64,000 nucleotides of DNA from DAISJI01 sp964559835 (GTDB lineage: Bacteria; Acidobacteriota; Terriglobia; Terriglobales; Acidobacteriaceae): the NCBI GenBank assembly GCA_964559835.1, contig CAZLJE010000023.1, forward strand, positions 26,492 to 90,491, written 5' to 3'. This document shows positions 1-8,351 of the stretch, piece after piece. The position numbers and the translations under genes are program-made. The notes under the pieces were generated by a model. The model was not told where the DNA came from and ran no database searches. It was given only the letters and a program-made list of their open reading frames with translations. Each line of letters starts with the position of its first letter. Within the stretch, counting starts at the first letter, position 1.

Positions 1-2
1 TG

Positions 3-1406
3 AGCGAGGTGATCGTAAAGCTCCCGGCGCCAGTGGCTCCGGGCGGGGAGGTCGATCTCGAGGTCGGTTACTCGGGGAAGATCACGCGCGACGCGAAACG
101 CCTGACCGAGATGGGCGTCCCTGAGCAGATCGCCGGGCGCAGCGATTGGGACCGCATCGAGGAGCCGGTGACGGCGGTGCGCGGCATCGGGTACGTCGCG
201 TGGTACCCGATGGTATTGCCCGCGGTGCAGCTGTCCGATCCGGAATATTTCTCGGTTCTCGCCGATTGGAAAGATCGCGAGCGCGCCAGTTCGATGCGGC
301 TGAAGATGTGCTGGGTGAGCGAAGAAGACGACCTGAGCGTCGTTTCGAACGGTGCACTCGAGGGCGTGAACCGCAACGTCGTCGGCGCGACCGACGAGGC
401 GACAACGCACAGCGGCTGCTCGTTGTATTCGTTCGCGAACATCGGCGGGACGGTGCCATCGTTCGCCATCGCGAATTACTCGCTGCTGTCGCGGCCGGCG
501 ATCAACGTCTACCACGTGGCGGACCAGGCTTCCCTCGCGCAGGAATACGTCCTGGCCGCGGAGAAGGTGTTGCCGCTCGACGTGCAGTGGTTCGGAGATG
601 CGAAGGAGAAAGTCACCGTAGTTCAATTGCCCGATGCGGGCGCCGCGACGTTTGAAAGCGGGCCGCTGCTGTTCACTCCCCTCGCCGCGCTTGATCGCAA
701 GGCCGTCGAAGAGCGCATGATCCACCAGTTGGTGCACGCGTCGTTCCGCTCGTCGCGGCCCTGGATCGAAGAGGGCCTGGCGCATTTCGCCATGGCACTG
801 GAGCGCGAGCAGGACGGGCGCGCGGCCGCAATCGCGCTCCTCGACCAATCGCTTCCAACGCTCCAGGAAGCGGAGAAGCAACCTGCGCCCCACGGCCTGG
901 CAACATCGTCCGACAGCCTGATGTATCGCGCCAAGGCGATGTTCGTCTGGTGGATGTTGCGCGACATGGTGGGCGACGCGGCCTTGCAACGCGCGCTGAA
1001 ACTCTACCGGCCCGCGGACGACAAGTCGCCGAGCTATATACCCGACCTGATAGCGAAGGAAGCCCATCGCGACCTGTCGTGGTTTTTCGACGATTGGGTC
1101 TATCGCGATCGCGGCCTGCCCGACTTCCACGTTGTCAGTGCATTTCCGCGGCAGACGCTCGGCAATTCCTATGTGGTCGCGCTGACGATCGAAAACACGG
1201 GCGCGGTGTCGGCAGAGGTGCCGGTCATCGTCCGCACCGCGCAAGGCGACCGCATCAAACGCTTGCTCGTCAAGGCGCACGATAAAACGGTCGATCGGAT
1301 CGAGGTTCCGGCGCCGCCGACGGAAGTCATCATCAATGACGGCAGCGTGCCCGAGAGCGATATGACGAATAACTCGTTCGTGATTCCGAAAACAAGTGGT
1401 CAGTGA
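3..1406 (+). CDS. M1-like peptidase-fold protein, 5' end outside window
   Basis: The reading frame is open from the first base, and the first possible start (GTG at 9) falls inside a conserved fold, so the gene begins upstream of the window. The first part resembles the N-terminal beta domain of M1-type metallopeptidases (LPAPVAPGGEVDLEV). A gluzincin-like core follows: HQLVH at 723-737, then WIEEGLAHF a short loop later, the arrangement of the peptidase MA/M1 clan. Active members have HExxH, but here the general-base Glu is Gln, so hydrolysis is doubtful although both His and a downstream Glu remain. The last ~90 residues look like an Ig-like beta domain. Location is probably membrane or periplasm; the N-terminus is not visible. 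It could be a sensor or binding protein rather than an enzyme. Confidence 0.6.
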   Translation, partial: SEVIVKLPAPVAPGGEVDLEVGYSGKITRDAKRLTEMGVPEQIAGRSDWDRIEEPVTAVRGIGYVAWYPMVLPAVQLSDPEYFSVLADWKDRERASSMRLKMCWVSEEDDLSVVSNGALEGVNRNVVGATDEATTHSGCSLYSFANIGGTVPSFAIANYSLLSRPAINVYHVADQASLAQEYVLAAEKVLPLDVQWFGDAKEKVTVVQLPDAGAATFESGPLLFTPLAALDRKAVEERMIHQLVHASFRSSRPWIEEGLAHFAMALEREQDGRAAAIALLDQSLPTLQEAEKQPAPHGLATSSDSLMYRAKAMFVWWMLRDMVGDAALQRALKLYRPADDKSPSYIPDLIAKEAHRDLSWFFDDWVYRDRGLPDFHVVSAFPRQTLGNSYVVALTIENTGAVSAEVPVIVRTAQGDRIKRLLVKAHDKTVDRIEVPAPPTEVIINDGSVPESDMTNNSFVIPKTSGQ

Positions 1407-1490
1407 TCAGTGGTCGGTGATCAGCCGGTGAACTCTGGGTTTGTACTTCCGATTACCCATGACCGATCACCGATTACCGTTGTTACAATG
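1391..1490. repeat. degenerate tandem-repeat dyad (GTGATCAG family)
   Basis: The left arm contains repeated GTCAGTGATCAGTGGTC-like units and the right arm contains CCGATCACCGATTACC-like units, so the segment can fold on itself. It starts in the last codons of the upstream gene and ends just before the next gene. It is one of many such dyads in this window and may act as a transcript end; no U-tract is seen. Confidence 0.6.
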
Positions 1491-1512
1491 CTCCGCTCAC
1501 CTGGAGAACCCT

Positions 1513-2946
1513 TTGGCCTACATCCAATTCCTCGGCGCGGCGGGCGTCGTGACCGGCTCCAAACACCTGATCAACACCTCGGAAGACCCAAGCGGCAAGA
1601 CCGGGATGCAGATCCTGATCGACTGCGGCCTTTTTCAGGGACAGAAGGAGTGGCGGGAGAAGAACTGGTCGGACCCGCCGATGGCAGCGAAGGAGATCGA
1701 TGCGGTCATCCTGACGCACGCGCACCTGGACCACACGGGATGGGTGCCGCGCCTCGTTAAGCAGGGTTATCGCGGGCCGATCTTCGCAACGCCTGCGACG
1801 GTCGATCTATGCAGCGTGCTGCTGGCCGATTCCGGCCACCTCCAGGAAGAAGACGCGAACTTCCATAACAAGCGAAAGTCGTCCAAGCACGAGCCGGCGC
1901 TGCCGCTTTACACCATGGAGGACGCGCAGGAATCCATGCAGTACTTCCGTCCCGTAAACTTCGGCGAAACCACGAGGCTGCGTGACGGCGTTACATTCCG
2001 CTTCGTGCGGGCGGCGCACATTCTCGGTTCGTCGATGGTCGAGATCAGCGCGGCTGGGAAGCGCTTGCTGTTCACCGGCGACATCGGACGCGTGCACGAC
2101 TCCGAAATCGCGCCCGGACGCGTTGAGCACTCGGGTCCGACCGAAGGAGAGAGCGCGGATATTCTGGTGATGGAATCGACCTATGGCAATCGCCTGCACC
2201 CGCACACTGATCCGCGGCCGGAGATGGCGAGGCTGATCACCGAAACGGTCAAGCGCGGCGGTAGTATCGTGGTGCCTTCGTTTGCGGTCGAGCGAACGCA
2301 GAAGTTCCTGTTCATGGTCAAGCAGTTGATGGAATCGGGCGCGATCCCGCGCATCCCGGTCTTTGCCGACAGCCCGATGGCGATCCAGGCGGTAAAGATC
2401 TTCCTCAAGCACTCGGATGAATTCAGCGAAGAAACCAAACAGCTCATTGCGAAATACGGTTCGCCCGAGACCTGGGACCACTTCACCTTCGCCGTCACGC
2501 CCGCCGAGTCGAAGAAGATCAACGACTCGCGCTACCCGTGCATCATCGCATCATCGAACGGCATGGCCATGGGTGGCCGCATCCAGCATCACCTGATGCA
2601 ACGGCTGCCCGACCCGCGCAACCTGATCCTGTTCATCGGATTCCAGGCGCCGGGCACGCGCGGACGCCAGATCAAAGACGGCCAGCCGCAAGTCAAGATT
2701 TTCGGCGAAGTGGTGCCCGTGCGCGCCCAGGTCGCCGCCATTGAACAATTCAGTGATCACGCCGACACACCTGAGTTGCTGGAGTGGTTGCGCACGTTCA
2801 AGAACCAGCCCGAGGTGACGTACCTCGTGCATGGCGAGCCGGACGCGTCGGCCGCGTTGCAGCAGACGATCGCGAAGGAACTGAAGTGGCGGGTCGAGGT
2901 CGCGCAGTACAAGCAGAAGGTGCCGATCGGACAGGGGCTAAATTGA
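1513..2946 (+). CDS. metallo-beta-lactamase/beta-CASP family RNA exonuclease
   Basis: This 477-residue protein belongs to the MBL-fold nucleases with a beta-CASP insert (YSH1/CPSF-73-like family), which process RNA in the cytoplasm. The zinc motif HAHLDH is near residue 69, followed by the FTGDIGR segment, the beta-CASP motif around VPSFAVERTQ, and the C-terminal His motifs SDHAD and LVHGEP. I chose TTG at 1513 because GGAGAA lies just upstream and homology begins there (AYIQFLGAAG); an upstream extension to 1441 would read through the intergenic repeat. The stop overlaps the start of the next gene. The exact RNA substrate cannot be told from sequence. Confidence 0.88.
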   Translation: MAYIQFLGAAGVVTGSKHLINTSEDPSGKTGMQILIDCGLFQGQKEWREKNWSDPPMAAKEIDAVILTHAHLDHTGWVPRLVKQGYRGPIFATPATVDLCSVLLADSGHLQEEDANFHNKRKSSKHEPALPLYTMEDAQESMQYFRPVNFGETTRLRDGVTFRFVRAAHILGSSMVEISAAGKRLLFTGDIGRVHDSEIAPGRVEHSGPTEGESADILVMESTYGNRLHPHTDPRPEMARLITETVKRGGSIVVPSFAVERTQKFLFMVKQLMESGAIPRIPVFADSPMAIQAVKIFLKHSDEFSEETKQLIAKYGSPETWDHFTFAVTPAESKKINDSRYPCIIASSNGMAMGGRIQHHLMQRLPDPRNLILFIGFQAPGTRGRQIKDGQPQVKIFGEVVPVRAQVAAIEQFSDHADTPELLEWLRTFKNQPEVTYLVHGEPDASAALQQTIAKELKWRVEVAQYKQKVPIGQGLN

Positions 2947-3362
2947 AACCCCTCCGCTACATCGTGGCCATTCCGCTCCTATTCGCCGGAACGTGGATTT
3001 TCATTGCAGCTCCACTCCTAGGTTACGGCGTCGACACGAGCCCGCAGCCGGGTCTCGCGACTCTCTTTGGTTTCTGTGCTGCCTTGGCCATTTTCTTGGG
3101 CTACGCACTTCTGGCGCACGTTCGAGGGAGTGCGACCGTGGTCAAGATTGCTTCGGTGGTCTTTCTTCTTGGAGGGATCCGCGCCATTTTAGCAATCGGA
3201 ACCTTTACTTACGAGAAAATTAACCACGTTGCTGAGGTCGAAGCCGGATACTCTGCGAAGGGAACCTTAGAATTCGGTATCTTGTATGGGCTGCTTTCGC
3301 TTGTTTGTCTGATTGTCCTTCGCCTCGCACACCGCCAGGTTAGTGCGGGTGCGCGTTCGTAA
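2943..3362 (+). CDS. small integral membrane protein, unknown function
   Basis: The protein has 139 residues, mostly hydrophobic, with about four predicted membrane helices (starting IVAIPLLFAGTWIFIAA). The start is TTG at 2943, which overlaps the TGA of the upstream nuclease by two bases and suggests translational coupling. I do not recognise a family. The 3' end overlaps the end of trpD on the other strand by 23 bp, so the two genes converge with no room for a separate terminator. Base composition is a little lower in GC than its neighbours. Confidence 0.6.
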   Translation: MKPLRYIVAIPLLFAGTWIFIAAPLLGYGVDTSPQPGLATLFGFCAALAIFLGYALLAHVRGSATVVKIASVVFLLGGIRAILAIGTFTYEKINHVAEVEAGYSAKGTLEFGILYGLLSLVCLIVLRLAHRQVSAGARS

Positions 3363-4401
3363 AGCGGACGAGCGCTTCCAACTTCGCGCGTGCCGCGCCG
3401 TCGTCGAGTGACTTTGCCGCGATCGGAATCGCGTCGGCGATCGAATCCGCGCGTCCGGCGGCGACCAGGGCAGCTCCTGCGTTCAACAGAACGACATCGC
3501 GCCGCGCCGATTTCACTCCATCGAGCACCTCGCGCACCAGGGCTGCATTCCCGGCTGCGTCTTCCGTTCCGGAGATCTCCGAGAGCGGCGCTCGCTGAAT
3601 GCCGAATTGTTCCGGCGCGATCTTGTATGTCCGGACCTGGCCGTCGCGTAGTTCTGCGACGGTGGTTTCGGTGGCGATGGTGATCTCGTCGAGGCCGTCG
3701 TCGCCGTGGACGACCATCGCGCGGTTCAGGCCGAGCATCTTCAGTGCGTTCGCTAGCTTCTCCACCACCTCGCGCGAATAGACGCCGACCACCTGCGCCG
3801 ACGCATTCGCCGGATTCGTCAGCGGCCCGAGCAGATTAAACACGGTGGGCACGCGCAACTCGCGGCGGGCCGGATGAACGTACTTCGTCGCGGTGTGCAT
3901 CGCCGGTGCGAACAGAAAAACGATGCCGAGTTGTTCCAGACACGCGGCGAGGCGCGCGGGCGGAAGAACCAGCCGGACGCCCAGGGCTTCCACTACGTCG
4001 GCCGAGCCGCACTTGGACGTCGCGCTGCGATTGCCGTGCTTGGCGACGCGCACTCCCGCTCCCGCCAGCACCAGCGCGCAGACGGTCGAGATGTTGAATG
4101 TCCCGCTGACGTCGCCGCCGGTGCCGCAGGTGTCGACGAGGGCCTCGCGCTCGGTTCCGCCGAGGTCGAGCGCCGAGTCGCGGCTGAGGAGAGGCGTGGC
4201 GGCGGCGCGGATCGCCTCGGCGAAGCCGACGATCTCCTCCACCGTTTCGCCCTTCATGTGCAATGCGACCAGCAGGGCGGCAATCTGTGCATCCGTCGCG
4301 CCACCGGTCAGGATCTGGCCCATGACGTCGCGCGCCTGCTCGCGCGATAGCGACTGGCGGTGGTTCACGATGGCATGGAGGGCGTCGATGATCATCGGCA
4401 T
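3340..4401 (-). CDS. trpD: anthranilate phosphoribosyltransferase
   Basis: TrpD transfers the phosphoribosyl group of PRPP to anthranilate in tryptophan biosynthesis. The 353-residue protein has the usual length. It carries the PRPP-binding GTGGD motif (DTCGTGGDVSGTFNIST), the KHGNRS segment and the helical N-terminal domain LSREQARDVMGQILTG. It stands alone here: no other trp gene is visible within the window. It is divergent from sucC and convergent with the small membrane protein upstream. Confidence 0.96.
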   Translation of the reverse strand: MPMIIDALHAIVNHRQSLSREQARDVMGQILTGGATDAQIAALLVALHMKGETVEEIVGFAEAIRAAATPLLSRDSALDLGGTEREALVDTCGTGGDVSGTFNISTVCALVLAGAGVRVAKHGNRSATSKCGSADVVEALGVRLVLPPARLAACLEQLGIVFLFAPAMHTATKYVHPARRELRVPTVFNLLGPLTNPANASAQVVGVYSREVVEKLANALKMLGLNRAMVVHGDDGLDEITIATETTVAELRDGQVRTYKIAPEQFGIQRAPLSEISGTEDAAGNAALVREVLDGVKSARRDVVLLNAGAALVAAGRADSIADAIPIAAKSLDDGAARAKLEALVRFTNAHPH

Positions 4402-4407
4402 TAATTT

Positions 4408-4515
4408 TGTAACGCAGGCGTCTCGCCTGCAACGGCAACACGTATTCCGTATTCAGTATTCCGCATTCTGGGTGTTCGCGTCAGGTGCGCGACGGAATAC
4501 GAATACTAATACTGC
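4408..4515. repeat. REP-like hairpin followed by GTATTCCG dyad
   Basis: Bases 4408-4436 contain GCAGGCGTCTCGCCTGC, a compact palindrome of the 'gagacgcc' REP family seen again near 21.9, 55.3, 55.5 and 58.3 kb. Bases 4437-4515 hold GTATTCCGTATTCAGTATTCC on the left and CGGAATACGAATACTAATAC on the right, a degenerate-repeat dyad also found at 44.9 kb. Both lie in the trpD-sucC divergent region. Confidence 0.65.
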
Positions 4516-4612
4516 GTTTCGTTCTGCACCGCTCACTGTGCAGTCACACTCTATTGTGCGTTGCGCTACTCCGCAAGGTGACGTATTCCACTTTTCGCGA
4601 CGCGCCCCGGGC

Positions 4613-4620
4613 TATACAAT
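4613..4620 (+). promoter_or_regulatory. candidate -10 element of sucC
   Basis: TATACAAT lies 48 bases before the sucC ATG in an otherwise GC-rich stretch. No convincing -35 hexamer is seen at 16-18 bases, so this is a tentative call. Confidence 0.3.
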
Positions 4621-4667
4621 CGTTAGTTTCGCGGTGCGTTCCGAGACAAACCGTAAGGTCCTAATCC

Positions 4668-5843
4668 ATGAAAATTCACGAGTACCAGGCAAAGGCAATC
4701 CTCTCGAAATATGGTGTGGCCGTCCCGCGAGGCGAGATGGCGACGACCGTCGAAGAAGCCAAGGAGATCGCGCGCCGGCTATTCGACAACGGTTCGCAGG
4801 TCGTAGTCGTAAAAGCGCAGATCCACGCCGGCGGCCGCGGCAAGGGCGGCGGCGTGAAGCTGGCGAAGTCGGTGGCGGAGGCCGAGCAGCTCGCCGAGAA
4901 GATGCTCGGCATGACGCTGGTCACGCACCAGACCGGTCCCGAGGGCAAGGTCGTGCAGCGGCTGCTCATCGAGGAAGGCCTGCCCATCGACCGCGAGCTT
5001 TACCTCAGCATGCTGCTCGACCGCCAGGAAGCCAGGCTGCTCATCATGGCGTCGCAAGCGGGCGGCATGGAGATCGAGGAAGTCGCGGCGAAAGAGCCGG
5101 AGAAGATCATCAAGGAGCACATCGAGCCGGGCATCGGGCTGATCCCGTTCCAGGCGCGCAAGATCGCATTCGCGCTCGGGCTCAAGCCGGAGCTGGTCGG
5201 GCAGGCGGTCACGCTGCTGACCGGGCTGTACAAGGCCTATCTCGATACCGATGCTTCACTCGTCGAGATCAATCCGCTGATCACGACCAAGGACAACCGC
5301 CTCATCGCGCTCGACGCCAAGCTGAACTTCGACGACAACGCGCTCTTCCGCCACAAGGACATCAAGGAACTTCGCGACGTCACCGAGGAAGATCCGCTCG
5401 AGGTCGAAGCCAGCAAGTACGGCCTGAATTACATCAAGCTCGACGGCAACGTCGGCTGCATGGTGAATGGCGCGGGCTTGGCGATGGCGACCATGGACAT
5501 CATCAAGTACGCGGGCGGCATGCCGGCGAACTTCCTCGACGTCGGCGGCGGCGCGAATGAAGAGCAGGTAACGCACGCATTCGAGATCCTGCTCAGCGAC
5601 AAGCACGTGAAGGCGGTGCTCATCAACATCTTCGGCGGCATCCTGCGCGTCGATACGCTGGCCAACGGCGTGGTGCAGGCGGCAAAAAAGACCCACATCC
5701 AGTTGCCGATCGTACTGCGGCTGGAAGGCACCAACGTCGAGCAGGGGCGCGAAATCCTGAAGGATTCGGGGCTGAACTTCATCGTCGCCGAGACGATGAA
5801 AGATGCGGCCGAGAAAGTGGTTGCCGCGGCCGGGAGGGTGTGA
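4668..5843 (+). CDS. sucC: succinate-CoA ligase (ADP-forming) subunit beta
   Basis: SucC forms the ATP-grasp and CoA-ligase half of succinyl-CoA synthetase, which makes ATP or GTP in the TCA cycle. The 391-residue protein starts MKIHEYQAKAILSKYGV, the usual N-terminus, and contains the grasp signature VVKAQIHAGGRGKGGGVK, DASLVEINPL and the C-terminal NIFGGILRVD phosphate-binding region. It is followed by a VOC gene overlapping its stop and then by sucD, so the two subunits are co-transcribed with one gene between them. Confidence 0.97.
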   Translation: MKIHEYQAKAILSKYGVAVPRGEMATTVEEAKEIARRLFDNGSQVVVVKAQIHAGGRGKGGGVKLAKSVAEAEQLAEKMLGMTLVTHQTGPEGKVVQRLLIEEGLPIDRELYLSMLLDRQEARLLIMASQAGGMEIEEVAAKEPEKIIKEHIEPGIGLIPFQARKIAFALGLKPELVGQAVTLLTGLYKAYLDTDASLVEINPLITTKDNRLIALDAKLNFDDNALFRHKDIKELRDVTEEDPLEVEASKYGLNYIKLDGNVGCMVNGAGLAMATMDIIKYAGGMPANFLDVGGGANEEQVTHAFEILLSDKHVKAVLINIFGGILRVDTLANGVVQAAKKTHIQLPIVLRLEGTNVEQGREILKDSGLNFIVAETMKDAAEKVVAAAGRV

Positions 5844-6214
5844 TGGCGAATCCTATCTGCCATTTCGAGATCGGTGTTCGCGACAAAGAGAAGGCGGGCA
5901 AATTTTATTCCAGTCTGTTCGACTGGAAGACCGAATCGGCGCCGGACGGCAGCGGTGCGCTGATGCTCCGCACGGGAACCGACGTCGGCGGACACGTGAA
6001 CGCGCTCGGTCACGAGCCGCACAACTACACCATCTTCTACATCATGGTGGATGACGTCGCCGCCACCATCAAGAAAGCGGAAGGACTCGGCGGCAGCAAG
6101 ATCGTCGGACCGCTCCCGGTTGGCCAGGATGGCGAATTTGCGTGGCTTCGCGATCCCGAAGGTAATGTAATCGGTGTTTATCACCAAAAATCCAAGCCGG
6201 AAGGAAAGAGCTAA
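5843..6214 (+). CDS. VOC-family (glyoxalase-like) protein
   Basis: This 123-residue protein has the vicinal-oxygen-chelate fold: ICHFEIGVRDKEKAGKFYSSLF at the start, a central VDDVAATIKKAEGLG helix and the ending WLRDPEGNVIGVYH typical of these beta-alpha-beta-beta-beta modules. The ATG at 5843 overlaps the sucC stop (TGATG), with GGGAGGG five bases upstream. Its substrate is unknown. The position between sucC and sucD implies co-expression with the TCA enzyme, but a metabolic link is only inference. Confidence 0.8.
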   Translation: MANPICHFEIGVRDKEKAGKFYSSLFDWKTESAPDGSGALMLRTGTDVGGHVNALGHEPHNYTIFYIMVDDVAATIKKAEGLGGSKIVGPLPVGQDGEFAWLRDPEGNVIGVYHQKSKPEGKS

Positions 6215-6246
6215 CGGCTAAAAGCTAATAGCTAACAGCTAATTTT
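6212..6246. repeat. short tandem AGCTAA-type repeat
   Basis: Degenerate copies of GCTAAC/AGCTAAT (four or five units) fill the gap between the VOC gene and sucD, ending one base before the sucD ATG. No opposing arm is seen here. The sucD ribosome-binding region is thus made of repeat sequence. Confidence 0.55.
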
Positions 6247-7131
6247 ATGAGCGTACTCGTAGATAAAAATACAAAGCTGATCGTTCAGGGACTCACCGGC
6301 AAGGAAGGCACCTTCCACGCCAAGGCTTGCGCCGAATATGGCACCAAGGTCGTTGGCGGCGTCACGCCCGGCAAGGGCGGCTCGACACACGAAGGCTGGC
6401 CCATCTTCAACACCGTGCAGGAAGCGGTGGACAAGACGGGCGCGAATTGCTCGGTGATCTTCGTTCCGCCGCCGTTCGCCGCCGACGCCATCATGGAAGC
6501 CGCGGATGCGGAGATCGAACTGATCGTCTGCATCACCGAAGGCATTCCGACCAACGACATGGTGCGCGTGTGGGAATACATGCAGACGCGCCGGTCGCGC
6601 CTGATCGGGCCGAACTGCCCAGGCATCATCTCGCCGGGGAAAGCGAAGATCGGGATCATGCCCGGCCGCATTCACAAGGAAGGAAACGTCGGCATCGTCT
6701 CGCGCTCTGGGACGTTGACCTACGAAGCTGTACATCAACTGACCCAGCGCGGCATCGGGCAGAGCACCGCCATCGGCATCGGCGGCGATCCCATCATCGG
6801 TACCAATTTCGTCGACGCACTGGAACTCTTCAACAAGGACCCGCAGACGGAAGCGATCGTGATGATCGGCGAGATCGGCGGCAACGCGGAAGAAACGGCG
6901 GCCGAGTACGTGAAGGCGCATGTGAAGAAGCCGGTGGTGTCGTTCATCGCCGGTCAGACCGCGCCTCCGGGACGCCGCATGGGACACGCCGGCGCCATCA
7001 TCAGCGGTGGCAAGGGAACTGCCTCCGAGAAGATCGCGGCGCTGGAAGCCGCAGGCATTCGCGTCGCGAAATCGCCGGCAGATATCGGGGACCGCGTCGC
7101 GGAAGTGATCGGTGCGGCAGCAAGAGCGTAA
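6247..7131 (+). CDS. sucD: succinate-CoA ligase subunit alpha
   Basis: SucD carries the CoA-binding Rossmann domain and the active-site His that is transiently phosphorylated. The 294-residue protein shows IVQGLTGKEGTFHAK at the N-terminus, the IGPNCPGIISPGKAKIGIMPG segment, SRSGTLTYE and the phospho-His region GHAGAIISGGKGTASEK. The length is normal. It works with SucC encoded just upstream. Confidence 0.97.
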   Translation: MSVLVDKNTKLIVQGLTGKEGTFHAKACAEYGTKVVGGVTPGKGGSTHEGWPIFNTVQEAVDKTGANCSVIFVPPPFAADAIMEAADAEIELIVCITEGIPTNDMVRVWEYMQTRRSRLIGPNCPGIISPGKAKIGIMPGRIHKEGNVGIVSRSGTLTYEAVHQLTQRGIGQSTAIGIGGDPIIGTNFVDALELFNKDPQTEAIVMIGEIGGNAEETAAEYVKAHVKKPVVSFIAGQTAPPGRRMGHAGAIISGGKGTASEKIAALEAAGIRVAKSPADIGDRVAEVIGAAARA

Positions 7132-7132
7132 C

Positions 7133-7242
7133 GATTGATTGGTGATTTAGCGATTTGTGATTTGTGATTAAACTGCGAGCTTCGCGCCAGTTGCTAAATC
7201 ACCAATCACCAATCACCAATCACTCAATCACAAATTCTCGAT
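7133..7242. repeat. degenerate repeat dyad (TTGGTGATT / AATCACCAATCACC)
   Basis: The left arm has GATTGGTGATTTAG and related units, and the right arm has CTAAATCACCAATCACC followed by more CAATCAC units. The dyad fills the gap between sucD and ndk. It could act as a terminator or processing site, but no T-run follows. Confidence 0.65.
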
Positions 7243-7255
7243 ACAACACGAAAAG

Positions 7256-7681
7256 ATGAAGACAATTCAGAGAACACTCGCCATCATCAAACCCGACGCG
7301 GTAGAAAAGAACGCGATCGGAGACATCGTCAACACCATCCTCGGCAAAGGTTTTCGCGTGATCGGCATGAAGATGCTGCACATCACGAAGGCGCAGGCGG
7401 CGGGATTCTACGCCGTCCATGCCGGCAAGCCGTTCTTCCAGTCGCTGGTGGACTTCATGTCGCGGGGGCCGATCGTGGTGCTGGCGCTGGAGAAGGACAA
7501 CGCGATCACCGATTGGCGCGAACTGATGGGCGTCACCAATCCGGCCAACGCCGCCGAAGGCACCATCCGCAAGAAGTGGGGCGCGAATATCGAAAACAAC
7601 GCCACCCACGGCTCGGATGCCGAGGACACCGCGCGCTTCGAGATCAGTTACTTCTTCGCGGGATACGAATTAGCGAAATAG
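7256..7681 (+). CDS. ndk: nucleoside diphosphate kinase
   Basis: Ndk moves the terminal phosphate of ATP onto nucleoside diphosphates by a ping-pong phosphohistidine reaction. The 141-residue protein has the usual length, starts with the RTLAIIKPDAV motif and carries the active His in NATHGSDAEDTARFEI. It is flanked on both sides by degenerate repeat dyads. Confidence 0.96.
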   Translation: MKTIQRTLAIIKPDAVEKNAIGDIVNTILGKGFRVIGMKMLHITKAQAAGFYAVHAGKPFFQSLVDFMSRGPIVVLALEKDNAITDWRELMGVTNPANAAEGTIRKKWGANIENNATHGSDAEDTARFEISYFFAGYELAK

Positions 7682-7741
7682 TCTCTAGTCGCTAGTCTCT
7701 GGTCTGTAGCCAGCGACTAGCGACTAGAGACCAGAGACCGA
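7681..7741. repeat. degenerate repeat dyad (CTAGTCGCTAGTCTCTGG)
   Basis: GTCTCTAGTCGCTAGTCTCTGGTCTG is answered by AGCGACTAGCGACTAGAGACCAGAGAC, giving a long, nearly perfect stem between ndk and the tautomerase gene. The same GACTAGCGAC words occur at the 3' end of purA near 8350. Confidence 0.7.
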
Positions 7742-7742
7742 T

Positions 7743-7937
7743 ATGCCACTCATCCAAGTCACACTTCTCAAAGGCCGCACCACCGAGCAAAAGCGCAAGA
7801 TCGCCGAGCGCCTCACCGACGTCCTGGTCGAAGAAGGCAAGACGAACCGCGAAGGCGTGGTCGTCACGTTCATTGATGTCGAAACCGACAGCTACGCCCG
7901 CGGCGGCGTGCTCATGCTGGACAAGAACAAGGCGTAG
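7743..7937 (+). CDS. 4-oxalocrotonate tautomerase family protein
   Basis: This 64-residue protein starts MPLIQVTLLKGRTTEQKRKIAERLTD, the classic pattern of the family, in which Pro2 (Pro1 after Met removal) is the catalytic base. Members isomerise enol/keto acids and act as hexamers or related oligomers in the cytoplasm. The natural substrate is unknown. It converges with a monooxygenase-like gene across a strong hairpin. Confidence 0.87.
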   Translation: MPLIQVTLLKGRTTEQKRKIAERLTDVLVEEGKTNREGVVVTFIDVETDSYARGGVLMLDKNKA

Positions 7938-7992
7938 GGCTCAGGGCATATTTCCGTTCTTGCCTGAGCCCTACGCCCTATGCCCTAAGCCT
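7932..7992. terminator. strong bidirectional hairpin between convergent genes
   Basis: GCGTAGGGCTCAGGGCA (7932-7948) pairs with TGCCTGAGCCCTACGC (7961-7976) with one bulge, and CCCTATGCCCTAAG repeat units follow. It covers the stop codons of both convergent genes and probably ends transcription from both sides. Confidence 0.65.
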
Positions 7993-8275
7993 AAATTGTC
8001 GTAAACGTCTCGCGCGTGATGGTCTCGATCAGGGGGCCGAATCCGTCCGTCACGTACTCCTTGAAATACGGCGCGGCGCGGTGCGCTTCGAGGGCCTTCT
8101 CGTCGTCGTACTGCTCGTAAAAGCAGAACTTGCGCGGGTTTTCGTTCGACTGGTGCCCGATGTAGAGCCGGCATCCCGGCTCGCGGCGCGTGTTCTCTTC
8201 CATCTTGCGCATGAAGTCTTTCACGCGCTGTTCGGTGCCGGGCTTCACGACGAATTGCACAAGGAGAACAAACAT
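7991..8275 (-). CDS. antibiotic biosynthesis monooxygenase (ABM) domain protein
   Basis: This 94-residue protein has the dimeric alpha/beta-barrel (ABM) fold: FVLLVQFVVKPGTEQRVKDFM, then PGCRLYIGHQSNENPRKFCFYEQYDDEKALEAHRAAPYFKEY. I chose the ATG at 8275, preceded by a ribosome-site-like region, because the longer frame upstream is only a translation of the AAGAACC tandem repeat. Family members act as cofactor-free oxygenases or small binding proteins; the role here is unknown. Confidence 0.85.
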   Translation of the reverse strand: MFVLLVQFVVKPGTEQRVKDFMRKMEENTRREPGCRLYIGHQSNENPRKFCFYEQYDDEKALEAHRAAPYFKEYVTDGFGPLIETITRETFTTI

Positions 8276-8290
8276 GGCGTAGCTTCTCCC

Positions 8291-8346
8291 AAGAACCAAG
8301 AACCAAGAACCAAGAACCAAGAACCAAGAACCAAGAACCAAGAACC
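8291..8346. repeat. eight perfect tandem copies of AAGAACC
   Basis: A 56-bp array of the heptamer AAGAACC lies between the start of the ABM gene and the end of purA. Seven-base units change reading frame and spacing with each copy gained or lost. It lies just upstream of the ABM gene, so copy number could alter its promoter spacing. Confidence 0.9.
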
Positions 8347-8351
8347 AACGA

